A stretch of 64,000 bases of DNA, taken from contig CM069443.1 of assembly GCA_035610835.1 (NCBI GenBank), positions 64,699,577-64,763,576 of the forward strand. Direction: 5' to 3'. Both the position numbers and the translations under genes were made by a program. Source of the stretch: Ophiura sarsii (taxonomy: Eukaryota > Echinodermata > Ophiuroidea > Amphilepidida > Ophiuridae). The notes beneath the pieces are model-generated. The model had not been told where the DNA came from. It saw nothing but the letters and a program-made list of their open reading frames with translations, and did no database searches. Shown here one piece after another: positions 10,275 to 21,249 of the stretch; the first letter of the stretch is position 1, and each line of letters opens with the position of its first letter.

Positions 10275-11314
10275 GGGAAGTATCAACCCAAAATACACTC
10301 GGCAAAAGAAGTTCTTGGACACTTAAATTAAATTAATATTTAATAGAATATATATAATTATATATATGATTATATATATATAATTGTATATCAAAATAAG
10401 CAGAAAGTAATCCTCTAACAGCTTAACATGGAATTTAGACATGATCACTCATGCATGGCAGATCCCATTCACTTGACAATGGCAAGATGATTGCAAAAAA
10501 TTGGATAATCCCTCCATTCAAATGACTGTAAATGCTCATTTCTTGCAATTTCCTTTTACGCACCTTACCATTGCTTAATGAATGTGCTCAGCCATGCATG
10601 AATGTGTACATCTTAATTTCATACAGACATGATAGAGAATTATTGTCTGCTTATTTTGACATGCAATTGTTTAATTTATATTAAATATGTATGTGAAATA
10701 TTTGAACTTCAATGAGTGTCCAAGAACTTCTTTTGACGAGTGTATATGAAATTTATCAAGCACTAACTTTTAAACTAATAATGTAATGTACATAAAAATT
10801 TACAATTTTTTAAATGAAATGAGTCGGAGATTCCAATTTTGGTATTAAATTTCCCCCAAAATAGCGATTTTGGGTAAGCTTTAGATTACCCTACCATTTG
10901 TAATCCTCACTGTGTAAGTGAATGGGTCATTCTTTAAAAGTCCCCCTTGAAGACATGCAGTGGTAGGGTATATTAAAGGAACTCTGTTTATTTTCTACAT
11001 TTTTGCCCAAAAATCACTTTGTTGGCACCAAACATTTTCAGACAACCTAACAAAATCAGTTTTTGATTGCAAATTATAAAATTTCACCAAAATCATCTAA
11101 AGTCAATTATCTAGGATCCATTTTTTTTTGGCTTAAAAAATTTTAGTTTTGAAAATATTGACCAAAAAGTGTCAATTTTTTTTTTTATCTCAAAAATCAC
11201 TTTAGATGATTTTGGTTTAAAAAATGGTATACTTTTATGTACATTAAGCCTACATTATTAGTTTAAAAGTTACAGTGCTTGATAAATGTCATGTATTTTG
11301 GGTTGACACTTCCC
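10275..11314. mobile_element. large foldback element with TTA flanks
   Basis: Arms starting GGGAAGTATCAACCCAAAAT (left) and its inverse (right, with GTCAACCC) extend inward through TTTATCAAGCACT and AGTTTAAAAGT/ACTTTTAAACT. TTA is present at 10272-10274 and 11315-11317. The left arm is split by the element at 10296-10742; without it the foldback would be about 590 bp. No ORF. Confidence 0.82.
10296..10742. mobile_element. TA-flanked MITE nested in the left arm of the foldback
   Basis: Its inverted ends begin CACTCGGCAAAAGAAGTTCT (left) and CACTCGTCAAAAGAAGTTCT (right), about 28 bp with one or two differences. TA flanks both sides. The uninterrupted sequence is visible in the right arm of the host foldback near 11285-11297. 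TA target and TIRs suggest Tc1/mariner-type mobilisation. The AT-rich interior includes a run of TATATA palindromes. Confidence 0.85.
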
Positions 11315-11318
11315 TTAA

Positions 11319-11831
11319 GGTTGCACACCACTAAATACATCTCCCATAGGGTTACACGTGAAATGCACACTTTTAAAATGGATATTTCTCGACGTTATAA
11401 GAAACTGGTAACTTGAAATTTGGTTTCAACTTGAAGATGAAAGCCATGACTACTAACTCAACAACTCATATATGGGGGGTAACCGGCATAATTTTGAGCT
11501 AGAGCCTTTTCAAAAAGTACGAGTTGAGTTTTCCTGGTCACACGCAATTGTTGATTAAGATTATTGCGTCAGATACCGGAAATGACCTGAACACAAATGT
11601 CTCTGTTAAAATATTAAAAAATCATCCTTGCATCAATTTTTTTGGACCTGAAGAACGCTGATGTGTCTGTCAAAATTCACACTATATTAATTTCGCCATA
11701 ACTTGTAGTAAATACCCTAATTTTAAACTGTAATTTACAATAGGTCTCCCGTTTCGGCATAGAAACGGGCCGGTTTTGGACTTATGCCTCAAAGGGGGTA
11801 GGGCCAGACGTTATTTAGTGGTGTGAAACCT
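11319..11831. mobile_element. MITE, longer form (GGTTGCACACCACTAAATA ends)
   Basis: Left end GGTTGCACACCACTAAATA, right end TTATTTAGTGGTGTGAAACC, about 513 bp. The first 115 bp and last 75 bp recur at 12927-13102. No ORF. The centre carries an unremarkable AT-rich spacer. Confidence 0.8.
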
Positions 11832-12926
11832 ATAGGAGACACTTTTTTATTATTGCCTCATTTTCTTAATCTTTTGCACTTTACATAATGCGTAGTTATG
11901 ATTTTTGATCAAATATACGACTTCAAAGTGGTAAAAAACAGTGAAAGACATTGTGCGCCATATTGGCTATGTCAGTAGAAAAGTAGATTTTGGTTACCAT
12001 GATCCTCGTCAAAAAGGCATACGGCACTATGCTAATCACTTGTTGTAAAACATTTTGCATGGAAGTATTGAAATTACAAGGACATTCTGTGAGGTTGACC
12101 TATTCAGTAGACACAGCTTAATCAATTTACCCCCCCCCCCCATGCCCTATCCCCCCCATATACCCTATGCCCCCCCCCCCCCCACCGCTTACGTTCAACT
12201 CTTGCTTCAAATATGTCTTTTTAAATACAATTTAGATCATGTTAGACCCCGCGCCGTTCTGAGAGGGGAGTTTACGGAAGTATGCAAAACTTGTATTCAA
12301 ATCTTTTTTTCTTCTCACTAGAGCGTAATTCGTTTAAAATTATATTTTTGATATTTAAGAAAAAAGTGTTTCTCCAAATTGTGTTCCTATTAGCGAAATT
12401 TAGACCCTCATATTTTGGCCATTTCGATAAATAAACATGATGAACTTTAAATCGTTTAAAGTAATCATTTACGTCTATGGCACGTGTCCGAGGAGTCTTA
12501 ATGTCGCAGGGTCTTGCATTAAAAGACAGTGGGGTGGAGAAAATGAGCATTTATACACAGCTCTATGGAGAAAAATTTACATAATCGTCGATATCTCGAA
12601 AAGAAAATCATTAATCAAACATAATATTTTTTCAAATTAACTTTTTTGGGCAGGGAATATACGGTTTTCTTCTTTAAAAAAAAAGAAAAAAAAAAAAAAG
12701 ATAAAAAACTAGATAATGACTTTAATTAGTCAGATTGTAGCTTATTTAACCAAACGGACGGATCTTTCATGATGAAACAGATGTATATTCTAAGAGAACG
12801 AAGTGTACGGGCCATAATAATATGTGTTAGAACCAATTTTAACTAGAAGTCTAGTTATCATTGCCGGCAAGTCAGTTTAGACAGCATTGCAGGGGTGAAG
12901 GTCAAAGCGCCTTGACCCTCTGTATA
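11832..12926. other. non-coding, with poly-C tracts near 12129 and 12169
   Basis: Two C runs of about 10-14 bases separated by CATGCCCTATC-type sequence, and an A-rich stretch near 12676-12700. No coding potential beyond short chance ORFs. Confidence 0.5.
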
Positions 12927-13102
12927 GGTTGCACACCACTAAATACATCTCCCATAGGGTTACACATGAAATGCACACTTTTAAAATGGATATTTCTCGA
13001 CGTTATAAGAAACTGGTAACTTGAAATTTGGTTTCAACGGGCCGGTTTTGGACTTTTGCCTCAAAGGGGGTAGGGCCAGACGTTATTTAGTGGTGTGAAA
13101 CC
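12927..13102. mobile_element. MITE, internally deleted form of the 11319 element
   Basis: It is almost identical to the 11319 copy over its first 115 bp (to GGTTTCAAC) and then jumps directly to GGGCCGGTTTTGGACTT, which lies about 75 bp from the right end of the long copy. It is a clean internal deletion derivative. Confidence 0.87.
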
Positions 13103-13117
13103 TTAAGGCGCATTACC

Positions 13118-13412
13118 TAGATAAGGGACATAAATCCAAAATAACGTGCCTTATCTATGGATAAGGTGCCTTATCCCTAGTTAACACTCCTTATCTGTAG
13201 ATAAGGATCAGTAACTCCAGATAAGGCCTGCCCAATCCTTGGTTTACGTCCCTTATATCGGGGGTTAACAATTTTACGCCAGATAAGGCCCGTTATCCTA
13301 GGTTTACGTCTCGTATCTGGGGTTAAGGCCTTAAACCCTGAATAACGTCCCTTATCTGGGGTTAAGGCGGATATGACACACGTGCTTCAATAGACGTAAA
13401 CCCCAGATAAGG
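13118..13412. repeat. degenerate array of AGATAAGG / CCTTATCT motifs
   Basis: About a dozen AGATAAGG-like motifs in both orientations are spread over 300 bp, often paired as CCTTATCTATGGATAAGG or joined by CCCAG/GGGGTTAAGG. The period is irregular, about 20-30 bp. WGATAR is the GATA-factor consensus; any regulatory role is inference. Confidence 0.78.
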
Positions 13413-13439
13413 CGGGCCTTATTTTGCAGAGCAAAACGT

Positions 13440-13556
13440 TCCATGATTACTTCAAAATTCTCATGTAGATTCCAAATATGGTAATGAAATTCAATGAAAC
13501 ATTTTGGAAAACTTTGGAATGTCGTATGCAGCCGCCAGCCGTGTGGAAAGTGTAAA
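13440..13556 (-). mobile_element. partial MITE (ACACTTTCCAC family), reversed
   Basis: Read on the minus strand this matches the left half of the copies at 15329 and 21761: ACACTTTCCAC, CTGCA.ACGACATTC, AAAATGTTTCA, TTGGAATC. Confidence 0.6.
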
Positions 13557-14124
13557 CACAATTACCCATGTGATATGACATGACCGAGTGATACATGGCA
13601 AATATATATTAAAAATAAAATTAGACTTATGAAAAAAGACTAATTTGTAATATTTGACTCACCCGCCATGTATAATATCAGTAAACCACCTAACTGTTTT
13701 TATGTTTCCAAGGTAACTTTAACTGAAAGTCAGTGTTGATACTTATGATAAACAAACCATTTCTGGATGTGTATAATCTTGGGTCAAGTTCCAAATTTCA
13801 AGGGTTTAGTGCAACACATTTTTATCTTTGTTGCCATTTGTCTGATTATCTTCAATGTTCGGGCTCTATCAGTTAAGAGTTGCTATGGTAAATTATTATA
13901 AGTACTGTGGAGTGTTATGGTTATACATTTAAGTTTATCCTATTAGTTTCTACGGAACTATACAGGGTGGTTCAATAGAACCTTGAAAGTTTTTTGAAGC
14001 CATTTTGTTTAAATTCTGTAGATTTAAAAAGAAATCTTTGTCAATATTCATCAACTACATGATCTTGACCATCTATGCTGAAAATATCGTTACAAATAAC
14101 CTTACGGTTGCAAAATAACAGCTA

Positions 14125-15184
14125 CGAGGGTCATTCAATAAGTTCTACCTCCTCCCTCATAACATCGCTAATATTAATGTCAACCTCATGACATTTGTCA
14201 TGATTATAGCTCCGAATCATAGCTACAAATGTGTAGTAAATGATAATTTATATCTGTTTTACTTTTGTTATGACGCGGTCAAAGCCAGAGACAGATTTTG
14301 GACAACGGACACAGAAAATTACCTTAAAAATATTAACATGTTTTCGGGCGTTTTTTCGTATTGTATGGTTAGATATAAGAGCATGATTTAAATACTGAAA
14401 ATGGAAATGAATGAATGATATCTGAATATATTACAGTATTATCATGCATAGATAAGATTGTAAACAATATTAACTCTTGTATGATTGCAAATAGTGTACT
14501 ATCAACTCAAATGTATTGCTATGCCTTTGGCATACCAAAATACTGCCATCAGTCAAATTTTCGTTGTTACAACTTAAGCCACAATGATGCCTCGAATGTT
14601 AAATCTTTACCATAATAGTCACTTTATGAATTTTACTTATGTGCAACCTTCAGAGTAGTCAATCAGGTAGTCAATGATAGAAAATTATCGCTTTGACAGA
14701 CTTTAAATCCCTCCATTTAGTTCGATATATTGAAGATCGCTTAGTTATCATGAAAGTCAAATATGACTTTGACAGGGTTCTCTAGGGGAGGGGTAAACTG
14801 AATGGTTGTCCTGACCTCGATCTGGCTAATCAGAGGGCATATTTTTTTCCAAACCAATCAGTTAACGTTATTGTTTACAGTCTGTTAAAGAGATATCTGA
14901 CATTTAGAACGGTTATAATTGACCGATAGGTATGTTTTGCCTCTTACAATAGGCCAATTGAAAAGCACTTCGGCGATATTTTGCTGTTTTTCATCCGTTT
15001 CCGTCACACTAAATTGAGGTTTGGTTCACACTGCATATCCGGAAAAGTACAACCAGTACTCAGATCAATTTACATTGGATTTGTAGCTGAGGTTCCAAAC
15101 TACAATATTGTGATATTTGATAAGACTGGCTCATGTAATAATAAAGTTATGAGGTAGGAGGTAGAACTTATTGAATGACCCTCG
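14125..15184. mobile_element. mariner-like nonautonomous element, full length, TA duplication
   Basis: The TIRs are CGAGGGTCATTCAATAAGTT at the left and the exact inverse at the right, extending to CTACCTCCT; TA lies outside on both sides. It is inserted in the left arm of the 13963 element at CAGC-TA-TTTGAAC, and the uninterrupted CAGCTATTTGAAC string is visible, inverted, in the right arm near 15988-16000. The two short ORFs inside (66-67 codons) match no transposase motif. Confidence 0.9.
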
Positions 15185-15328
15185 TATTTGAACAAAGTCT
15201 GTCCCATTTCACTCTGTCCACGGGTACTGATTTCGCGACGTTACATTGAATACTGAATGATGAATTGCATGCAAGTAATCTAAGATTTTAAGATCCCGCC
15301 AGGTGAAACCAGTGCAATTGTTAACAGC

Positions 15329-15573
15329 TTAACACTTTCCACGCGGCAGGCAGCTGCAGACGACATTCCAAAATGTCACAAAATGTTTAAAAAATGTCAA
15401 AATTGTTGAATTTGATTACGATATTTGGAATCACCACTGAGAAATGCATTGACATAAGTACAAACATGCTTAGTATTGGTTCAGTAATCCTTGAGATAGA
15501 CTTTAAAAATTGTGAAAGGTTTCTGAAAAATCTATTTTGGGTATGGTAAAAATATACGCGTGGAAAGTGTTAA
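15329..15573. mobile_element. MITE with TTAACACTTTCCACGC ends
   Basis: A perfect 16-bp TIR TTAACACTTTCCACGC and its inverse bound 245 bp. The interior (GAAATGCATTGA, TTGGTTCAGTAAT.CTTGAGA) is shared with the copy at 21761-21979. Confidence 0.85.
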
Positions 15574-16265
15574 ACTATCTATTCAGGTGTGAAATCAATA
15601 CGTAATAATAATACCACGAGTGACCCTAATTAGAATGATTGATTTTCATAGATTAGAAGTGTAATTGTCTTTGCTCTATGCTTTAGTGACGATGCCATTT
15701 AATGTTATCTTGCTGGGCATTTCCCGTATACTTACTTGTGGGAAAAGAAATTTGGAGAGATTCTCTTCAAATAGCTATCATTTTGCCGCCATAGCATTAA
15801 TAACATTGACATTTTCAGCATAGACGGCCAAGATGATATTTTTGAGGAATATGTAAAAAAAACCACTCAAATCCCACAATTTTTAAAAATATGGCTTTGA
15901 AAAACTGTCAACGTTTTATTGAACCACACTGGTTGTAACGTCGCGAAATCAGTACCCGTGGACAGAGTGAAATGGGACAGACTTTGTTCAAATAGCTGTT
16001 ATTTTGCAACCGTAAGGTTATTTGAAATGATATGTTCAGCATAGATGGTCAAGATCATATAGTTGATGAATATTGATTTTTTTTATTATAAATCTACAGA
16101 ATTTCATAAAAGTGGCTTCAAAAAACTGTCAAGGTTTTATTGAACCACCCTGTATACCATAAAGTTTAGACATGTACTGTTAAGGTTCTTATTTTAAGAT
16201 GTTTTGATTGTAGCATTTATAGCGTCTTTCCACTTTTGTTATTAAAAGCACTCAATTTGATAGTC

Positions 16266-16286
16266 AGCCCCCCCCCCCCCCCCCCC
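16266..16286. repeat. poly-C tract of about 21 bases
   Basis: A C homopolymer followed by pyrimidine-rich sequence; one of roughly fifteen long G/C runs in the window. Confidence 0.9.
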
Positions 16287-16995
16287 TTCCACCTACCACC
16301 TCTCTCAACCATCCCCACCTCCGATTTTCTGTTCAGCCGGAAACCATTCTTGTATTTTTTCTTAATTAAATCAAGGAAAATAAATAATATTTTGCCTGCA
16401 ATTATATTTATAAATCTGTCTCACAAGAACTTGCTTGTTTGAATAGTTCAAAAGACCTTTGAACACAGAAACATAATTTGGTAGGGTACCAGTGACTATT
16501 TCTGCATCTGGCTACTCTTTAAGACCCCAATTTCACCATCGATCCGTTTATCTGTTCACCACTTACACAAATCGGCGCCACATTATAGGCCTACCCTTTT
16601 AACAACAAAAAGTTGATTCCCTTATGGGGCCCTCACATGTATCCGTGTGAGCTGAGCGGCCCCTTACCGTGTGAAAAATGGGTGCGGACGGCGGCACACA
16701 CGGTGGGCCGTTTCCCGTCCGTTGAACACGTTCAGGGGACTTTGCCGGCCACCGGAGTTTTGAACATGCTCAAAACTCCTGGCGGGTGAGTAAAAGCGGC
16801 GGCGAACGATGAGAGCCCGGTATGAAGACGGATAAGGACGGCGCACCCGTTCGCACCCGTTTTGCACCCGTTTCGCACCCGTTTCGCGCCCATTCGCAGG
16901 GCGGTGATGGACGGTGGTGGACGTCGACCATCTTAGCGACGGACTGCGAATGGCCGCATGCAGCCTAGTAACCGTTCGCGGAACGGACTCTCAGC

Positions 16996-17238
16996 AGAGC
17001 TCTAGGAGGAACAGCTCTTTTTGTGGAGTGAAATTCACTCTTAAAAGAGCGATTTTCACTCTAAAAAGAGTTAAAATCACTCTGAAAAGTGGAAATCACT
17101 CTTAAAAGAGTGACAAATCACTCTTAAAAGAGTGGCAAATCACCCTTAAAAGAGTGACAAATCACTCTTAAAGAGTGACAAATCACTCTGAAAAGAGTGA
17201 ACTTCACTTCTTAAAAGAGCCGTCCCTCCTAAAGCTCT
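16996..17238. mobile_element. nested foldback with CACTCTTAAAAGAGTG array
   Basis: The ends read AGAGCTYTAGGAGGRACRGC and the inverse. Between them is a run of about eight units of 22-24 bp, roughly AAATCACTCTTAAAAGAGTG, each itself a palindrome. It can fold both end-to-end and unit by unit. Confidence 0.82.
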
Positions 17239-17394
17239 CGAAAGAGTGAGGTTTAGCTCTTTTACATTGAGAGAGTATTATAGATGTTGGTCGTACGAAT
17301 TCCGGAATGCAAATGAAGCGGCGACTTGAGCGGTCAGCTTAAAATGGCGGTTTGATGATGTAATGAAGACGTTTCGGCCGGTACCCAGGCGTTT

Positions 17395-17680
17395 CGACCG
17401 GTTAGGAACCGGTATGGAGGTGGTATGCACACGGTGAGGACACGGTGAGAACGGTAAGCTAGAACTGTATGAGGCCGGTGATCCCGGGACAAGGCCGATG
17501 AGAACCCGGGACAGACCCGGTGTAGAACGGTATGGACCGAGGACCCGGTGAGGAGGTGTTATGCACCCGGTGAGAACGGTAAGCTAGAAATGTATGAGGA
17601 CGGTGAGCCCGGTACACGGCCGGTGAGGACCCGGTAAAGACCCTGTATATAACGTTATGGACCCGGTGGCCACAACAAAA
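17395..17680. repeat. GC-rich imperfect tandem repeat based on ACCCGGTGAGG
   Basis: Recurring blocks CCGGTGAGG, GGTGAGAACGGTAAGCTAGA and ACGGTATGGA; two roughly 120-bp higher-order copies begin near 17410 and 17540. It lies inside the GC-rich island. Confidence 0.75.
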
Positions 17681-18369
17681 AATTAATGCGCCCGTTGACA
17701 TTTTTAGTGATTGTTTGGACTCTGTTGTTTTTCTATTAGACGGTAAGGTGGCCGCCTACCATTACCGCCCTGCGAACGGGCTCGAAACGGGTGTGCCGTC
17801 TTTATACCGTCCTCAAACCGGGCTCTCACCGTTTGCCGCCGCTTTTGCTCACCCGGCAAGAGTTTTGAGCATGTTCAAAATTCCTGCCGGGTCCTGCCGG
17901 GCGCGGATGGCCGTCAATGTCCCCGGCAACGTGTTCAACGGACGGGAAACGGCCCACCGTGTGACATCACCGTGTGCCGCCGTCTGCACCAATTTGTCAC
18001 ACGGTAATGAGCCGGCCAGCTCACACGGATACATGTGAGGGCAAATGTATTTTACAGAGATTCCCGGAATGTGAGAGAAGCGGCGAGCTTGAGCGCTCAG
18101 CTTATACAGGGCAGTTTGATGACGTTATCAAGGCGGTTCGGTCGGTACCCAAGCGTTTCGGCCGGTGAGGACCTGGTGAGGAGGTGGTATGAGCCCGGTT
18201 CCAGGCCGATAAGGACCCGGTATAGAACAGTATGAACCCGGTGACAAAAAAATTAAAAATGCGGCCGTTGACATTTTTTGCTGATTGTTCACCGTGTTGG
18301 ACTCTGTTGTTTTTCTATAAGACGGTAAGGGGCCGCCCAGCTCACACGGATACATGTGAGGGCCCCATA

Positions 18370-18905
18370 AGGTTGACATTAAGATTGAGCGCTCATTTAA
18401 TGCACGCCGCATTGATAATATATTCTGATTACATTTTGATGCTAATGTAAATCTTATAATATGAAAGACAGTTGGTGTGTTTTAAACATATCATCGTAAA
18501 GTTGTATACCGTGAAGATTGGTGTGTTGAACCATCACATATAATAATATATTGAACTGTTAGGATTACAGTATCATTTTAGATATTTGATATGTCATGGG
18601 AAGAGTTATTTAAACATATTTTTATTAACTTTCTCAATGTAAAGGTGTAAAAATGATTGGTTAGGTTAATATATTTTATTTAAATTAAATGAAATTCAAT
18701 ATATTATGAATGCTATCTCAATTTACTGTGCGGTTTTCACTTGCAACAAGCATTATTTAACAAAGGATTCTAATAATGCACAGTTGAACAAAAGAAAGGT
18801 AACTGATTATGTTGAACTTACTCGACTGAGACTTCTGGTAGTGCATATCTAGATAAGATAGATGTGAAGAACAATGTATACATTTCAAAATCATGTTGCA
18901 GGTAT
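18370..18905. other. AT-rich non-coding
   Basis: A block at 18470-18535 (GTGTTTTAAACATATCA, AAAGTTGTATACCGTGAAGA) recurs at 20850-20905, so it is an interspersed repeat. Nothing else is recognised. Confidence 0.5.
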
Positions 18906-18909
18906 ATAA

Positions 18910-19283
18910 GTGCATCTGGTACTGCTCCGGCTTATCTACAGAATCTAGTCACGTTGTACAATCATCCTGATACTACTAGAAGTAGGCAGTAGGCACAGAC
19001 TTCGTTCGTTATCTGACATAACAAAGCTCTATCCCGTTCGTTCCCACTAGAGAGCTGGTGATTGTTGTCTCACTGTTTTCGGACCTCAGCTCTGGAATAA
19101 GCTTTCTATTTATGTCAGAGAGGCTAGGACTGTGTTTGCTTTTAAGAGTCTTCTAAAGACCTATTTATTTCCAAATGTGTAACTTTGTAATATTGTATAT
19201 GTTTTGTGTATTATGTCTGCTGTATATTGTTTTCGAGGGCGTTGTTTAAGCACTGTGCTTTTTATAGAGGGCTATATAAGTGC

Positions 19284-19320
<37 letters not shown>
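18910..19320 (+). mobile_element. 3' tail of an L2/CR1-like LINE
   Basis: Broken frames give SGTAPAYLQNLVTLYNHPDT, then FGPQLWNKLSIYVREA and FKSLLKTYLFPNV before a stop. These are the C-terminal motifs typical of L2/CR1-type ORF2 proteins (GLAPxYL, LWNxLP, FKxxLKTxLF). The sequence then runs through GGGCTATATAAGTGCA into (TAA)n at 19285-19320, a typical LINE 3' end. Frameshifts and stops make it dead. Confidence 0.8.
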
Positions 19321-19321
<1 letters not shown>

Positions 19322-19916
19322 TGAAGGAGGAGCGGTGAACTGACAAGACTTAACCGACGGACAGTCATATTATATGATTCCCCTTGTCAAATGGTCCAAC
19401 AGAACCAATCTCAACCAACAGACTCAAATATTGGGGTCCATGCCCCACCCCTATTTGCTACAACACTGGGAGGAGCTCTAAAAGCGTATATTTGGTGGTA
19501 ATAAGTGTAATGTTAAGTAACGTAACTAAAATATATGTATTGAGAACTATCATACATGCCGCATACACATAGCTATTAGAAATTCTATATAATTGTTTTA
19601 AAATATTTTAAGGAGAGATTTTCCAGTATTTAAACTAAGAAAAACAACTGACTCCAGTGCATTCTTGCTTCACAGGGAGAAAACAGGAAACAAATATACT
19701 GCATTTAGCTGCTTCTTTTTTTAATCGCATTTCGCATAGCCCTTTTTCAGGTTTCTTTTGAGACTAACTTGTTGTTTTTATCCCTCTGGTTTTTGTCATC
19801 ATGTCATATGCGTCCGTGTGGGGTGTGTCCATGTGTGCCTTTTGGTTAGCCTTTTTCCGAATGCTGTATCTTTTGAACTGATGGACAGATTTACTTTCAG
19901 CAAACCTTCAGCAATA

Positions 19917-20660
19917 GGTAGGTCATGGTCAAAAGCCGTGGCTGTGGTTTTTTTGCGTCTAATTTGCATAGGTCATCTGAGGTCAAAGGTCATCCAGGGT
20001 TAAATCGTAAAAATTGCCCGATTGACTTCTAACCTGGAGTAAAGACACATGAATACTGGGTGAACATGTCTAAAATTAATTAGAGGTCATACGAGGTCAA
20101 CGGTCATTAGAAGTTATCCAAGGTCAAAGGTCAACAAGGGGTTAAATCGTGCAATGAACAACGGGGGAACATGTCAAAATATAATTAGAGGTCATCGGAC
20201 CTCATTTTTGGGGGTCTAATTTGCATAGGTCATCAAAGGTCACCCAGAGGTCAAATCGTAATAGTTGCCGATTGACTTCAAACTTGGAGAAAAGAAACAT
20301 GAACACCGGGTGAACATGTCTAAAATTAATTAGAGGTCATCCGAGGTCAACGGTCATTAAAGGTCATTCAAGGTCAAAGGTGAACAAGGGGTTAAATCAT
20401 GCAAAGAACACGGGGGAACATGTCAAAAAATAATTAAAGGTCATCCGAGGTCAAAGGTCATCCAGAGGTCAAATCGTAAAAATTGCCCGATTGACGTCAA
20501 ACTTGGATTGGAGAGAAAAACATGAAGACCGGGTGAACATGTCTAAAATTAATTAGAGGTCATCCAAGGTCAATGGTCAACAAGGGGTTAAATCGTGCCA
20601 TGAACACCGGGGGAACATGTCAAAATAATTAGAGGTCATCTGAGGTCAAAGGTCATCCAG
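19917..20660. repeat. array of AGGTCA motifs in irregular 200-250-bp units
   Basis: About 25 copies of AGGTCA, mostly in one orientation. They include at least four perfect AGGTCAAAGGTCA (DR1) arrangements near 19976, 20107, 20454 and 20641. Larger units are marked by ATTGACTTCAAACTTGGAG at about 20019, 20271, 20490 and 20686, alternating with GGGGTTAAATCGTGC and AACACCGGG blocks. AGGTCA is the half-site bound by RXR, HNF4, COUP-TF and PPAR-type nuclear receptors; binding here is untested inference. Confidence 0.88.
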
Positions 20661-20769
20661 AGGTCAAATCGTAAAAGTTGCCCGATTGATGTCAAACTTG
20701 GAGAAAAAAACATGAACACCGTGGGAACATGGCCCCTATGTGACATTTGACCTCATTTAGTTGATCTCC

Positions 20770-21207
20770 CAGCCAGGAGGGTTCGCAAGTTGTGACTTGC
20801 AGTATTTTTAAATTTGAATTAATGCCAATTTATAATTTTGAAAGAAATTTGATGTGTTTTAAACATATCAATGTAAAGTTGTATACTGTGAAGATTGGTG
20901 TGTTTTAAAAAGCCATGAAGTATTGATAATAAGTGTAATAATGTTAAGAATATTGATGCTTACTACATGTGTACTAAATTAAAATACATGTATATCAGCC
21001 GCTTGTACATAGCTAATAGAAATTCTGTATAATCGTTTTAAATTAGGAGATGAAGGAGGAGCTCTTGATAATAAGTGTAATGTTAAGAATATTGATGCAT
21101 CAAACATGTGTACTAACATAAAATACATGTATGGAGAACTATCAAACATGCCACTTGTACATAGCTAATAGAAATTCTGTATAATCCCAATTTTGTCTTT
21201 TTGTCTC

Positions 21208-21249
<42 letters not shown>

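Larger units (their letters stand above)
13963..16152. mobile_element. composite TIR element (CAGGGTGGTTCAATA ends) hosting nested elements
   Basis: Ends CAGGGTGGTTCAATAGAACC and its inverse TTGAACCACCCTG are flanked by TA at 13961-13962 and 16153-16154. The inverted arms are long, about 230 bp: the left arm is 13963-14124 plus 15187-15250, and the right arm is 15930-16152. The left arm is cut by a mariner-like insertion. The right side holds a second diverged copy of the arm sequence (about 15700-15930). A smaller MITE sits at 15329-15573. No transposase is found. Confidence 0.87.
16625..18367. mobile_element. GC-rich composite foldback island
   Basis: The outer ends read TGGGGCCCTCACATGTATCC and its inverse, flanked by TA. 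A third, internal copy of the same terminus (AGCTCACACGGATACATGTG) lies at 18019-18039. The sequence at 16629-16870 is inverted at about 17760-18040 (GGACGGGAAACGGCCCACCG, GTTTTGAACATGCTCAAAA). 17290-17740 is directly repeated at 18055-18330 (TTTCGGCCGGTACCC-type core, then GACTCTGTTGTTTTTCTAT). The whole is far more GC-rich than its surroundings and reads as two or three overlapping generations of one foldback family. ORFs of 60-107 codons inside reflect low stop density in GC-rich DNA. Confidence 0.8.

Noticed and set aside
17459..18412. Overlapping ORFs of 60-107 codons
   Set aside because: They lie in the GC-rich foldback where stops are rare on all strands; no homology-like motif.
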